Below are positions 55,147-63,800 of a stretch of 64,000 nucleotides of DNA, piece after piece; positions within the stretch are counted from its first letter, which is position 1, and every line of letters starts with the position of its first letter. The translations under genes and the position numbers were made by a program. The notes under the pieces are model-generated. The model made no database searches, was not told where the DNA came from, and saw nothing but the letters and a program-made list of their open reading frames with translations. This DNA comes from Pseudohalioglobus sediminis (lineage in GTDB: Bacteria > Pseudomonadota > Gammaproteobacteria > Pseudomonadales > Halieaceae): positions 806,001 through 870,000 of the forward strand of contig NZ_VTUX01000001.1 of the NCBI RefSeq assembly GCF_008370495.1, in the 5' to 3' direction.

Positions 55147-55611
55147 TTAGCTGACTATCCGCGCCATGCGGTAGTCGTGTTTTACAAAATTCACACCCAG
55201 CGTACTTTCCGTGCTGCGCACGCCGGGTATGCAACTGATCCTGTTGTGTACGAACTGCGCCAGGTGCTCGGTGTTCTTGACCATGGTGATGGCGAGTATG
55301 TCCGAGCGGCCCAGCATCACGCCGACAAACCCCAGCTCGGGGATTCCGGAGAGCACCTCGGCGATGCCCCGGGCCTGGTCGGTGCGCTCTGCCTCAATCC
55401 AGATATAGGCGAGTGTGGCACTCTGAAAGCGGTCTATATTGGTGACCGCGGTGATGCGAATCTGTTTTTCCGCCTCCATGCGCTTGATACGCGCTCGCAC
55501 GGTCCCCTCGCTCACGCCCAGGTCCTCGGCGATCTGGCTGTTGCTGGTGCGGGCATCCAGTGCCAGGCGGTCAACGATCTCCCGGTCCACGGCATCGAGT
55601 TTACGCGTCAT
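55147..55611 (-). CDS. AsnC/Lrp family regulator (second of pair)
   Basis: The 154-residue product has an N-terminal winged helix (KLDAVDREIVDRLALDARTS, IAEDLGVSEGTVRARIKRME) and a C-terminal RAM effector domain (GFVGVMLGRSDILAITMVKN). It overlaps the upstream paralogue by 11 bases and precedes ipdA by 13, so it is co-transcribed with the steroid genes. A CoA-thioester or acid intermediate as effector is likely but unproven. The two paralogues may form hetero-octamers. Confidence 0.9.
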   Translation of the reverse strand: MTRKLDAVDREIVDRLALDARTSNSQIAEDLGVSEGTVRARIKRMEAEKQIRITAVTNIDRFQSATLAYIWIEAERTDQARGIAEVLSGIPELGFVGVMLGRSDILAITMVKNTEHLAQFVHNRISCIPGVRSTESTLGVNFVKHDYRMARIVS

Positions 55612-56089
55612 GGAAGGGCACCCAGTCCGGCTGGTTCTTCAGCACATCAATCGCCAGCGCTGGCGTCAGCCGGCGCACCCCCGGGATACTGCCCAGCGTA
55701 TCTGCCAGCAGCGTCTTCAGGCTGCCCGGATCGCGCGCCATAACCAGTATTTCCACATCATGGGTACCGACTACCACGTTGACCGAGAACACTTCCTCGA
55801 TCCGGGCCAGGTCCTGGGCCACCGCCTCGGGGGCCCGCCCCTCCACCTGCACACCCACAGCCAGCAACAGGTCAAAACCAGCGGCCTGGGTATCGGTGAC
55901 CGCGACCACGCGCATGGTGTTGGATTCTTCGAGGCGCTTCACCCGCGCGCGCACGGTGGCCTCGGTAACACCGAGTTCGCGCGCAATTGAACGGTAAGGC
56001 ATGCGACCGTCTTCGCGCAGCAGGGCGATCACGCCCTGGTCGATGGCGTCCAGGTCCACATGCTCATTTACCGCGGCGAGATTGTTCAT
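55601..56089 (-). CDS. AsnC/Lrp family regulator (first of pair)
   Basis: The 162-residue product has the helix-turn-helix region VDLDAIDQGVIALLREDGRM and IARELGVTEATVRARVKRLE, and a RAM domain (VNVVVGTHDVEILVMARDPG). It is clearly paralogous to the next gene but diverged. The ATG overlaps the fadD3 stop (ATGA). No TetR gene like mycobacterial kstR2 is present in the cluster, so these two are the candidate pathway regulators. Confidence 0.9.
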   Translation of the reverse strand: MNNLAAVNEHVDLDAIDQGVIALLREDGRMPYRSIARELGVTEATVRARVKRLEESNTMRVVAVTDTQAAGFDLLLAVGVQVEGRAPEAVAQDLARIEEVFSVNVVVGTHDVEILVMARDPGSLKTLLADTLGSIPGVRRLTPALAIDVLKNQPDWVPFHDA

Positions 56090-57669
56090 GGCGCTTGTTT
56101 CCGCGCCTGGTCACGCAGGACATTTTTAAGCACCTTGCCGCCGGCATTCATCGGCAACTCTTCAACAAACCTTACCGCGCGAGGCACCTTGTAATTGGCC
56201 ATATTCTCCCGTGCCCAGGCGATCACCGCCTGCTCATCCAGTGCGGCGCCGGCGGCCCTGACGATATACGCCTGCGCCACCTCGCCGAGCCGCTCATCGG
56301 GGATGCCGATCACTGCCGCCCTGGCCACACCGGGCATACTGCACAAGATATTCTCGATCTCCGCGGGATAGGTGTTGAAACCGCCGACAATGAACATGTC
56401 CTTGAGTCGATCGGTAATACGTACATAGCCGTCTTCGTCCATCACCCCCACATCACCGGTTTTCAGCCAGCCATCGGCAGTGATGGTACGTGCGGTTTCC
56501 TCGGGATCGTCCAGGTAACCACGCATCACGTTGAAACCACGGAACCAGATCTCGCCCTCTTCACCGCGAGATACTGCGTTACCCTGGGCATCGACACATT
56601 TCATTTCCACACCGTCCATGGCGCGGCCGGAGCTGTGCGATATGCGCTCGGCACTGTCGTCGGCCCGGCAGATGGACACCACGCCGCAGGACTCGGTCAG
56701 GCCGTATGCGGTCACCACGACTTCAAAGCCCAGTTCCTCGCGCATCTGCTCAACCAGTGCCACCGGTACCGGCGCGGCACCGGTCACCGCCAGTCGCAGG
56801 CTGGACAGGTCGTAGTCGCCGCGGCGCGGGTGGGCCAGCAGCGACTGGTAGATCGTCGGCGGGCCTGGAATCATGGAAATGTGGTCCCGGGCAATCTGCT
56901 CCAGCACCGCGTCCAGGTCGAAACTCTTGACCGGCAGGATGTGGGCGCCGCAGATAATCGCTGCCAGCCAGCCCGCCTTGTAGCCAAAGGAGTGAAAGAA
57001 AGGATTGATGACGAGGTAGTTGTCATCCGCGCGCAGCCCTACCGTCGCACTCCAGTTCTCGAAGGTGCGTATATTCTGGCCGTGGCAGGTGACCACACCC
57101 TTGGGATTGCCGGTGGTCCCGGAGGTAAACAGGATGTCGAGCGTATCTTCCGGCGTCAGCGCCTGGGCGCGGCGTAACACCTCTGCATCATCGACCCCGT
57201 CCCCGGCAGCGAGGAAGGCCTGCCAATCCCGGCACCCTGCAGCACTGCCCTGCAGCAACACCTTGTCCTGCAGGTCGGGCAGCTCCTGGCCCTGCAACAA
57301 CTGCGGGTAGTTCACACCGAGGAATTCTTCCACGGTAAACAGGATACGGGCACCACTGGCGCGCAGGATGTAGGCCGCCTCTGCGCCCTTCATACGGGTG
57401 TTCAGCGGCACCAGGACGCCACCGACGGTCTGCGCGCCGAGAGCGGCGATGATCCACTGGTAGATATTGGGCGCCCAGATGGCGATGCGATCGCCGTGTT
57501 CGAGGCCGGCGGCGATGAACGCGCGGGCCGCGGCCATTCTGGCAAGGTCGAGCTCGCGGTAGCTCAGGTGGACCGCACCATCGGTGATAGCGGGTCTGTC
57601 GGCGAACGTGGCCGCTGACTGGGACACCAGTTGCGGCAGTGTTCGCGCCTTGCGGGCTTCTGCAACCAT
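56086..57669 (-). CDS. fadD3: FadD3-like HIP-CoA ligase
   Basis: The 527-residue ANL-family ligase has RIAIWAPNIYQWIIAALGAQ, the AMP-binding P-loop DILFTSGTTGNPKGVV, CINPFF-like VINPFFHSFGYKAGWLAAI, MIPGPPTIYQSLLAHP, VTAYGLTESCGVVSICRADD, WLKTGDVGVMDEDGY and the C-terminal Lys region NAGGKVLKNVLRD. The FFHxFGYKAG and PGPPTIYQSLLxHP blocks match Rv3561 (FadD3), which activates HIP, the A/B-ring-cleavage product, to HIP-CoA. It is the first gene of the 15.6 kb operon. Confidence 0.92.
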   Translation of the reverse strand: MVAEARKARTLPQLVSQSAATFADRPAITDGAVHLSYRELDLARMAAARAFIAAGLEHGDRIAIWAPNIYQWIIAALGAQTVGGVLVPLNTRMKGAEAAYILRASGARILFTVEEFLGVNYPQLLQGQELPDLQDKVLLQGSAAGCRDWQAFLAAGDGVDDAEVLRRAQALTPEDTLDILFTSGTTGNPKGVVTCHGQNIRTFENWSATVGLRADDNYLVINPFFHSFGYKAGWLAAIICGAHILPVKSFDLDAVLEQIARDHISMIPGPPTIYQSLLAHPRRGDYDLSSLRLAVTGAAPVPVALVEQMREELGFEVVVTAYGLTESCGVVSICRADDSAERISHSSGRAMDGVEMKCVDAQGNAVSRGEEGEIWFRGFNVMRGYLDDPEETARTITADGWLKTGDVGVMDEDGYVRITDRLKDMFIVGGFNTYPAEIENILCSMPGVARAAVIGIPDERLGEVAQAYIVRAAGAALDEQAVIAWARENMANYKVPRAVRFVEELPMNAGGKVLKNVLRDQARKQAP

Positions 57670-57739
57670 GGGGACTGCACATTCCTGCTGAGTGAGAGAC
57701 AGGCATGGTAGGCATGATTGACACTCTCGACAAGCGCTT

Positions 57740-57769
57740 TTCGTAGTCTGTGGTTTAATTTTTTACGAA
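57740..57769. promoter_or_regulatory. Candidate operator upstream of fadD3
   Basis: The inverted repeat TTCGTA (57740-57745) / TACGAA (57764-57769) surrounds an A/T-rich 18-base centre in the 149-base gap upstream of fadD3, about 70-100 bases before the ATG. Lrp/AsnC proteins often bind A/T-rich, loosely palindromic sites of this size. No firm promoter boxes are recognised on the minus strand. Confidence 0.35.
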
Positions 57770-57818
57770 TAAAGGCAGTCTATACCCCATAAGACCCTTT
57801 CAACCGTAGGTATAAGGG

Positions 57819-58655
57819 CTAAATCTCTATCAACTCCCAGGTCTCGTCCCCGGGGTGCTGCAGCGCGCGGTTTTCCTGGTGCAACTTGATGAGATGGGCG
57901 CTCATGGACAACTTGGCCATCTCGTGCAGGCCCTCGTCGACATCGTCGTAGACCACCTTGACCAGAGTATCCAGATCGGCGCGCCCGGTGCGGCGCAGGC
58001 CCTTGATCACCTTCGCTTCCCGCTGCAGGCGATGGTTGACCAGCCACTCCACGACACCCTTTGAATCCTCCATGACCTCGCCATGGCCGGGCGCAATCAG
58101 GTGCAGGTCGTAACGCAACAACAGTTGCAGGGACTCGATGTAGGCCTTCATATCACCGCTGGGGGGCACGATCACCACGGTAGAGCCGTTCATGATGTGG
58201 TCACCGGCAAACAGCATCCGCTCTTCCTCGAGAAAGAAGCAAAAATGGTTACTGACATGCCCGGGGGTATGCACCGCCCGCAGGGTAAACTCGCCGGTGC
58301 CCAGCACATCGTCGTGGGCCAGTTTCCAGTCAGGGCGAAAGGTATCGTCCTGGAACATGTCGTCCGCCGGCAGGGCGCCCAGCACCTGGGCGCCGGTGGC
58401 CTCGTAAACGGCTTTCCAGGCGGGTGAATGATCGGGGTGGGTGTGCGTACAGACGATCCAGCGTATGCGGCCTGCGCCGGCCTCGAGAATGGCGTCGATG
58501 TGCTCGTCTATCGCCGGCCCCGGGTCGAGCACGGCGATTTCCTCGTCACCGAGCAGGTAGGTATTGGTGCCGGCGCCGGTCATGACACCGGGGTTGGGTG
58601 CCACGATGCGCCGGACGCGCGAATTCAGGCGGAACGGGATGCCGTGCTCCAGCAT
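57819..58655 (-). CDS. Metallo-beta-lactamase-fold hydrolase (LACTB2-like)
   Basis: The 278-residue product has the zinc motif CTHTHPDHSPAWKAV (HxHxDH), VHTPGHVSNHFCFFL, LFAGDHIMNG and LIAPGHGEVM, with an N-terminal MTGAGTNTYLLGDEEIAVLD and a C-terminal winged helix, the layout of LACTB2/glyoxalase-II-like hydrolases. It may act as a thioesterase or ribonuclease-type hydrolase; the substrate is unknown. It starts three bases after fabV, so the two are co-transcribed. The steroid operon follows after 149 bases. Confidence 0.85.
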   Translation of the reverse strand: MLEHGIPFRLNSRVRRIVAPNPGVMTGAGTNTYLLGDEEIAVLDPGPAIDEHIDAILEAGAGRIRWIVCTHTHPDHSPAWKAVYEATGAQVLGALPADDMFQDDTFRPDWKLAHDDVLGTGEFTLRAVHTPGHVSNHFCFFLEEERMLFAGDHIMNGSTVVIVPPSGDMKAYIESLQLLLRYDLHLIAPGHGEVMEDSKGVVEWLVNHRLQREAKVIKGLRRTGRADLDTLVKVVYDDVDEGLHEMAKLSMSAHLIKLHQENRALQHPGDETWELIEI

Positions 58656-58658
58656 GGG

Positions 58659-59849
58659 TCAGGCCATATTCTCGATGGGGACCACCGGATTGACGTCGGC
58701 GTCATAATCCACGCCTTCCACCTCAAAGCCGAACAGTTGCAGGAATTCACGCTTGTAGCCCTCGAAATCGGACAGTTCGCGGAGGGTATCGGTGTTGATG
58801 TCTTCCCACAGGGCGGCAACGGCCGCCTGCACTGCCGGGTCCAGTTCCTTGCCATCCGCGCGCAGCCGGCCCTCTTCATCCAGCACCGGGTTGTCGCCGT
58901 ACAGCGATTCACGAAACAGGCCGTCTACCTGCTCGATACAGCCCTCATGTACACCGCGCTCCTTCATGACCTTGAACAGCAAGGCCAGGTAGATCGGCAT
59001 GGCGGGTATGGCCGCACTGGCCTGGGTCACGACCGCCTTGAGCACCGACACGCGGGCATCCCCTCCCCTGTCGGCCAGGCGCTGGCGAATATCAATCACG
59101 CGCTTTTCGAGGTCTTTCTTGGCGGCGCCGATGGTACCGTGCCAGTAGATATCCCAGGTCAGCTTCTCGCCGATATAGGTATAGGCAGTGGTCTTGGCGC
59201 CATCGGCGAGGACACCGGCCTCGTCCAGGCAATCGATCCACATCTGCCAGTCCTCACCGCCCATTACCGCCACAGTGTTGTCAATTTCTTCCTGCGTGGC
59301 CGCCTCCAGGTGAAAGTCCTGCACTTCCTCCTTGTCGGTATTCACACCTTTCTGCGTGGTATCGCCGCCAATAGGTTTGAGCGTGGAGTTGTGAATAACG
59401 CCGGTCACCGGGTGCTGACGCCGCGGCGCCGCGAGGCTGTAGACCACCAGGTCGACCTGTCCCAGGTCCGCCTTGATAGTCTCGATCGTCCGCTGCTTGA
59501 TCTCATCGGAAAAAGCATCGCCATTGATGCTCCTGGCATAGAGCCCCTCTTCCTCGGCGAACTGGTGAAACGCGGCCGAATTATACCAGCCTGCTGTGCC
59601 CGGCTTTTTCTCTGTGCCTTCCTTCTCGAAAAAGATACCGAGGGTAGCGGCGCCCGCGCCAAACGCGGAACTGATGCGTGAGGCCAGGCCATAACCCGTT
59701 GAGGCACCGATAACCAGAACCCGTTTGGGCCCGTTTTCAATCGGTCCCCTGGACTTCACATAGTCAATCTGGTTTTTGACATTCGCCGCGCAACCGGCGG
59801 GATGGGTGGTAATGCAGAGAAAACCGCGTACGCGTGGCTTGATGATCAT
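58659..59849 (-). CDS. fabV: Trans-2-enoyl-ACP/CoA reductase FabV
   Basis: The 396-residue enzyme starts [20 protein letters not shown] and has [21 protein letters not shown] (NADH site), [15 protein letters not shown] and the catalytic Y-x8-K motif in [10 protein letters not shown], which sets FabV apart from FabI (Y-x6-K). It reduces the enoyl double bond in type II fatty acid synthesis and is naturally triclosan-resistant in other bacteria. Whether it also serves acyl-CoA turnover next to the steroid operon is not known. Confidence 0.95.
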   Translation of the reverse strand: MIIKPRVRGFLCITTHPAGCAANVKNQIDYVKSRGPIENGPKRVLVIGASTGYGLASRISSAFGAGAATLGIFFEKEGTEKKPGTAGWYNSAAFHQFAEEEGLYARSINGDAFSDEIKQRTIETIKADLGQVDLVVYSLAAPRRQHPVTGVIHNSTLKPIGGDTTQKGVNTDKEEVQDFHLEAATQEEIDNTVAVMGGEDWQMWIDCLDEAGVLADGAKTTAYTYIGEKLTWDIYWHGTIGAAKKDLEKRVIDIRQRLADRGGDARVSVLKAVVTQASAAIPAMPIYLALLFKVMKERGVHEGCIEQVDGLFRESLYGDNPVLDEEGRLRADGKELDPAVQAAVAALWEDINTDTLRELSDFEGYKREFLQLFGFEVEGVDYDADVNPVVPIENMA

Positions 59850-59940
59850 GAGCTGCTGCTTCCTGGCTTATTCTGTGTGGGCTTGAGGGTGCTGCGAACG
59901 AGCGCAGTCTACCACAGGCCACTGCCGCGAAGGAGGTGCT

Positions 59941-61713
59941 TTACCGTCCCGGTTGCGACGCGGCGTTGGTGATCCAGAGGGTCTGGTAGGGCTGCATTTC
60001 CACTACCTCGTCGCGCGACTGGAAGTGCGCGCCACCGAGGAGATCCACCCATTCGTCGGTGCCGATCAGGTTGATGTCCGACAACGCCAGTTGCTGCGCC
60101 TGGTCGCTGATGTTGCTGATGCAGAAGACGCTCTGGCGGCGGTCGATGCTCTGGCGCCAGAAGCCGAATATGGCGGTACCGAGGTGCAGGGTAAACTGGG
60201 TGGCGTTGGGGTGAAATGCCGACTGCTGGCGGCGAATATCCAGCAGGGACTTGATGTGCGTGAACACCCGGGCATGGCTGGAGTGTTCGCGCGACAGTTC
60301 TTCCTGCAGCGCCGTGTAATCCCACTGGTGCCGATTGATGGCGCGATACTGCCCGCTGTGTTCTACCCGATCGTAGTCATTGCGGGTACCCAGCAGGCTG
60401 TGTATGTAGATACCGGGAATGCCCTCCAGTGCCAGCATGATCGCATGCGCGCAAATGAAACGCTCCACACCCCACGCATCGGGCCCCGAAGTGGTGCCCT
60501 GCAGGGCGTCAAACAGGGAGATATTGATTTCGTAGGGCCTGCTCTCTCCGTTCTCAAGGGCCCGGTGCGATACATGCCCGCCAAAGTGGCGCATGGTAGC
60601 CACCAGCGCATCCAGTTCCTCGTCACTGAGCAGCCCCTCAGCCGGTCGCAGCCCGATACCGTCATGAGAGGCAATAAAGTTGAAATACGCGGTGCCGTTC
60701 TGCGCCGGCGGCATGCTCATCATCCACATCTTCAGGTGGTGGCAGTCGCCGGTCACCAGCGTATTCACCAGCAGGGGCGGCAGTGAGAAGTTGTAAACAC
60801 AATGCGCCTCGTTGGCATTGCCGAAGTAAGACAGGTTCTCGCGATTAGGGATATTGGTTTCGGTAATCAACAGCGCATCGGGACGGGCGCACTCCACCAG
60901 GGTGCGCAGCAGGCGCACCACCTCGTGGGTTTCCTCCAGGTTGAGGCAGGGTGTGCCGGGAATCTTCCACAGGAAGGCCACTGCGTCGAGTCGGAAGATG
61001 CGCACGCCATTGTCGAGATAGTGCCGCAGGATGGACACGAACTGCTTTAAAACTTCCGGGTTGCGAAAGTCCAGGTCCACCTGGTCGTGACTGAAAGTAC
61101 ACCAGACATAGCGTGTGCCATCGCTGGTCTCAACCTCGCGCAATAGCGGTGAGGTGCGCGGGCGCACCACGTCGCTGAGATCAGCGTCCGGAGAAGCGGT
61201 GAAAAAGTAATCCCGACCGGGCGATTCTCCGCGCAGGAAGTTCTCAAACCAGAGACTGCGGCTGGAACAGTGGTTGATAACCAGGTCAGCCATCAGGTCG
61301 TACTGTGCGGCGATGTCGCTGACATCCTCCCAGGTCCCCAGGAACTCGTTGACGCTGGAATAGTCCAGCACCGCAAAACCGTCATCAGAACTCCACGGGT
61401 AAAAGGGCAGGATGTGTACCCCGGTGAGCAGCCCCTCGCCATAGGTATCGAGAAAGTGCTTCAGGGTGACCAGCGGCTTTTCGTCCTCACGCAGCAGAGT
61501 ATCGCCGTAAGAGATGACCAGCGCATCACGCTGGCTCCAGTGATTGACGTGCTGCTGCGGCGACACGTTCACGTCTTCAAGCCGCATCAGCTGCAGCAAC
61601 TCCCCGGCAAGTTCGGCAGCGGGCAGGCTTAGTGGCGTCTCGTGGTAGATGGCCTCCACATGACGCAGCACACGCTCCAGCAGGCCATCGCCGCCGTCAG
61701 TTTTCTGCAGCAT
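59941..61713 (-). CDS. GH13 phosphorylase, probable glucosylglycerate phosphorylase
   Basis: The 590-residue enzyme is of the sucrose-phosphorylase subfamily (GH13_18): [20 protein letters not shown], the nucleophile in [14 protein letters not shown], the acid/base in [28 protein letters not shown] and [15 protein letters not shown]. No signal peptide is present. Its linkage to a glucosyl-3-phosphoglycerate synthase and phosphatase favours glucosylglycerate plus phosphate giving glucose 1-phosphate plus D-glycerate, rather than sucrose. It overlaps gpgS by 17 bases. The 59850-59940 gap is empty. Confidence 0.85.
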   Translation of the reverse strand: MLQKTDGGDGLLERVLRHVEAIYHETPLSLPAAELAGELLQLMRLEDVNVSPQQHVNHWSQRDALVISYGDTLLREDEKPLVTLKHFLDTYGEGLLTGVHILPFYPWSSDDGFAVLDYSSVNEFLGTWEDVSDIAAQYDLMADLVINHCSSRSLWFENFLRGESPGRDYFFTASPDADLSDVVRPRTSPLLREVETSDGTRYVWCTFSHDQVDLDFRNPEVLKQFVSILRHYLDNGVRIFRLDAVAFLWKIPGTPCLNLEETHEVVRLLRTLVECARPDALLITETNIPNRENLSYFGNANEAHCVYNFSLPPLLVNTLVTGDCHHLKMWMMSMPPAQNGTAYFNFIASHDGIGLRPAEGLLSDEELDALVATMRHFGGHVSHRALENGESRPYEINISLFDALQGTTSGPDAWGVERFICAHAIMLALEGIPGIYIHSLLGTRNDYDRVEHSGQYRAINRHQWDYTALQEELSREHSSHARVFTHIKSLLDIRRQQSAFHPNATQFTLHLGTAIFGFWRQSIDRRQSVFCISNISDQAQQLALSDINLIGTDEWVDLLGGAHFQSRDEVVEMQPYQTLWITNAASQPGR

Positions 61714-62941
61714 GATCTCCGCTCCTGTACTCCCGATGATCCGCCTCGACCGCCTCGAGCAGCTGTTCGAGTATATCGGGCGATGCGCTGATCACCCTGC
61801 TCCAGCTCGGGATGAAAGGCCGCTCCATCGGCCGGTCGAGGAAGGCCTCACCCGCCTTCATGATGTTTTCCGCGAACAGCTCCACCGCCTTTTCCTCGTT
61901 GTGGATGTCCAGCGACAGACCATTCATGACCGCGTCGTTGTGGTAGGTCTCCACGAAATCCAGGGCGATACGGTAGTAGGTGGCCTTCAGCGAACGGAAG
62001 GTTTCCGTGTTGAAGGTCACGCCCCGCGTGGCAAGCTTGCGGAAGAGCGCCTTGGATATGTCGATGGACATTTTTGACAGCCCACCCTGGTCGTTCTGCG
62101 CCGAAAGGTCCTGGTGCTTGTGGTCATAGGTGTCAGCGATGTCCGCCTGGCACAGCCTGTTGTTGGCGTAGTTGCGATACATCTCCGACAACACACCGAT
62201 CTCCAGCCCCCAGTCGCTGGGTATGCGAATATCGTTGAGCACGTCCCGGCGGAAGGAAAACTCGCCCGCCAGCGGGTAGCGAAAGCTGTCCATATACTCC
62301 AGGTATTCCATGTCTCCCAGTATTTTTTGCAGCGCCCGCAACAGCGGCGTCACCAGCAGCCGGCTGACGCGGCCATTGATCTTGCCGTCGGCCACGCGCG
62401 CGTAGTAACCCTTGCAGAACTCATAGTTAAAGCGCGGGTGTGCCACCGGGTAAATCAGACGCGCCAGCATCGAGCGCTCGTAGGTCAGGATGTCGCAGTC
62501 GTGCAGGGCTACCGACTCAGTGCGGTTGGAGGCCAGGGTATAACCCATGCAGTACCAGACATTGCGCCCCTTGCCCGCTTCCCGTGGCGCCAGGTCGTGC
62601 TCACGCAGCTGCTCATCCAGCGCCCGCAACCTGGGGCCATCGTTCCACAACACGCGATGACGCTGTGGCAGGCAGTCGAAAAACTGCAGTGCGCTGCGAT
62701 ACTGGGCTTCGTCCGCACGGTCGAGGCCGATGACAATCTCGGAGAGGTAATCTGCCGGCTGCAACTCTTCCAGTATCGCCGGGAGAGCCTCACCCTCAAG
62801 CTCCGAATAAAGCGAGGGCAGGATCAGGCCCAGGGGGCGCTCCCCGCAGAATTTGCGCAAATCCTGTTCCAGTTCTTCCACCGGTCGGTCGGACAGGTTG
62901 TGCAGCGTGGTAATGATGCCGTTCTGGTAAAAATCACCCAT
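61697..62941 (-). CDS. gpgS: Glucosyl-3-phosphoglycerate synthase
   Basis: The 414-residue GT-A enzyme has [18 protein letters not shown], the metal-binding [56 protein letters not shown] and [15 protein letters not shown], typical of GpgS (GT81). It transfers glucose from a nucleotide sugar to 3-phosphoglycerate, the first step to the osmolyte glucosylglycerate. It starts five bases after the HAD phosphatase stop. Confidence 0.9.
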   Translation of the reverse strand: MGDFYQNGIITTLHNLSDRPVEELEQDLRKFCGERPLGLILPSLYSELEGEALPAILEELQPADYLSEIVIGLDRADEAQYRSALQFFDCLPQRHRVLWNDGPRLRALDEQLREHDLAPREAGKGRNVWYCMGYTLASNRTESVALHDCDILTYERSMLARLIYPVAHPRFNYEFCKGYYARVADGKINGRVSRLLVTPLLRALQKILGDMEYLEYMDSFRYPLAGEFSFRRDVLNDIRIPSDWGLEIGVLSEMYRNYANNRLCQADIADTYDHKHQDLSAQNDQGGLSKMSIDISKALFRKLATRGVTFNTETFRSLKATYYRIALDFVETYHNDAVMNGLSLDIHNEEKAVELFAENIMKAGEAFLDRPMERPFIPSWSRVISASPDILEQLLEAVEADHREYRSGDHAAEN

Positions 62942-62945
62942 GAAA

Positions 62946-63800
62946 TCAGGTCCTGTGCTCGTGATTGTCTGTTGCCGTGACCGCCAGCCACTGCCGAATG
63001 CCTTCGACCCAGCCGTCGGGACCGCACTGCGTGCTGCGCAGCACGTGATCGCTGCGCTGTAAAACCGGGTAGTCGTGTACCGGGGAGCGAATCAGCAGCG
63101 CAGTGCCGGCGGCCTCCAGCATGGCCACATCGTTACCGCTGTCACCGGCGGCGATATCCACTACCTCCTCGACACCCCATGCGGCGCGATAGACATTGCG
63201 CAGCCATGCCAGCGCCCTGCCCTTGTCACACTCGCCGGCCACGGTGAGAAAGCGACCTCCCTGCAGGGTACGCGCGCCCAGCGCCTCGAGTGCCGCAACG
63301 AAGGCCTGCTTGCGAGCGGCCTCGCCAAGCCACTGCACCGGCTCACTGTATTCGCGCTGGTTGGCCAGTTCGGCCGCCGCCGCATCCAGACCGGTCATGG
63401 ACATAATGCCCTCCGGGCCGGCACGGTAGAAATGATCAAACTCGCCCGCGAACCTTGCCTGCAGGTGCTGCAAGGCATCCAGCCAGCGCTGGCGACCACC
63501 GGACATTTCATACACCCAGTAGTCCCCGCGACTGATGGTTCCGGGCGGTGCTGCGCTGAAGTAGCCCCGGGGGATGAATACAGCGGCCCCGTTTTCAACG
63601 ATGAACGGGTGCCCGTTGCCCAGGTCGGCACGAATCGACTCGATCTCGACGCGCGTTTTGCTGCTGTTGGCGATTACCGGAACGGCGGCGGCATCCAGCT
63701 CGGCCAGCAGCTCCATGGCCGGTGCGAAAGAATAGGTGTGGTGATCGAGCAGCGAGCCGTCAAGGTCGGTGAATACAAGCCTGCCCCGGGTCGCACTCAC
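62946..63800 (-). CDS. HAD phosphatase, glucosyl/mannosyl-3-phosphoglycerate phosphatase family
   Basis: The 284-residue HAD protein has the nucleophile motif VFTDLDGSLLDHHTYSF, motif II PVIANSSKTRVEIESI, FIVENGAAVFIPRGYF and DIAAGDSGNDVAMLEAAGTA, as in MpgP/YedP enzymes. It would dephosphorylate glucosyl-3-phosphoglycerate to glucosylglycerate for the adjacent synthase. The start is GTG 63800, overlapping the upstream gene's stop (GTGA). Confidence 0.88.
   Translation of the reverse strand: MSATRGRLVFTDLDGSLLDHHTYSFAPAMELLAELDAAAVPVIANSSKTRVEIESIRADLGNGHPFIVENGAAVFIPRGYFSAAPPGTISRGDYWVYEMSGGRQRWLDALQHLQARFAGEFDHFYRAGPEGIMSMTGLDAAAAELANQREYSEPVQWLGEAARKQAFVAALEALGARTLQGGRFLTVAGECDKGRALAWLRNVYRAAWGVEEVVDIAAGDSGNDVAMLEAAGTALLIRSPVHDYPVLQRSDHVLRSTQCGPDGWVEGIRQWLAVTATDNHEHRT

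Noticed and set aside
57717-57745. TTGACA on the plus strand upstream of fadD3 as a promoter
   Set aside because: It points away from fadD3 into the metallo-hydrolase gene, has no good -10 box, and no plus-strand gene follows.
59941-61713. Sucrose phosphorylase
   Set aside because: The motifs fit the subfamily, but the adjacent glucosylglycerate genes make glucosylglycerate the likelier substrate; an assay would be needed to be certain.
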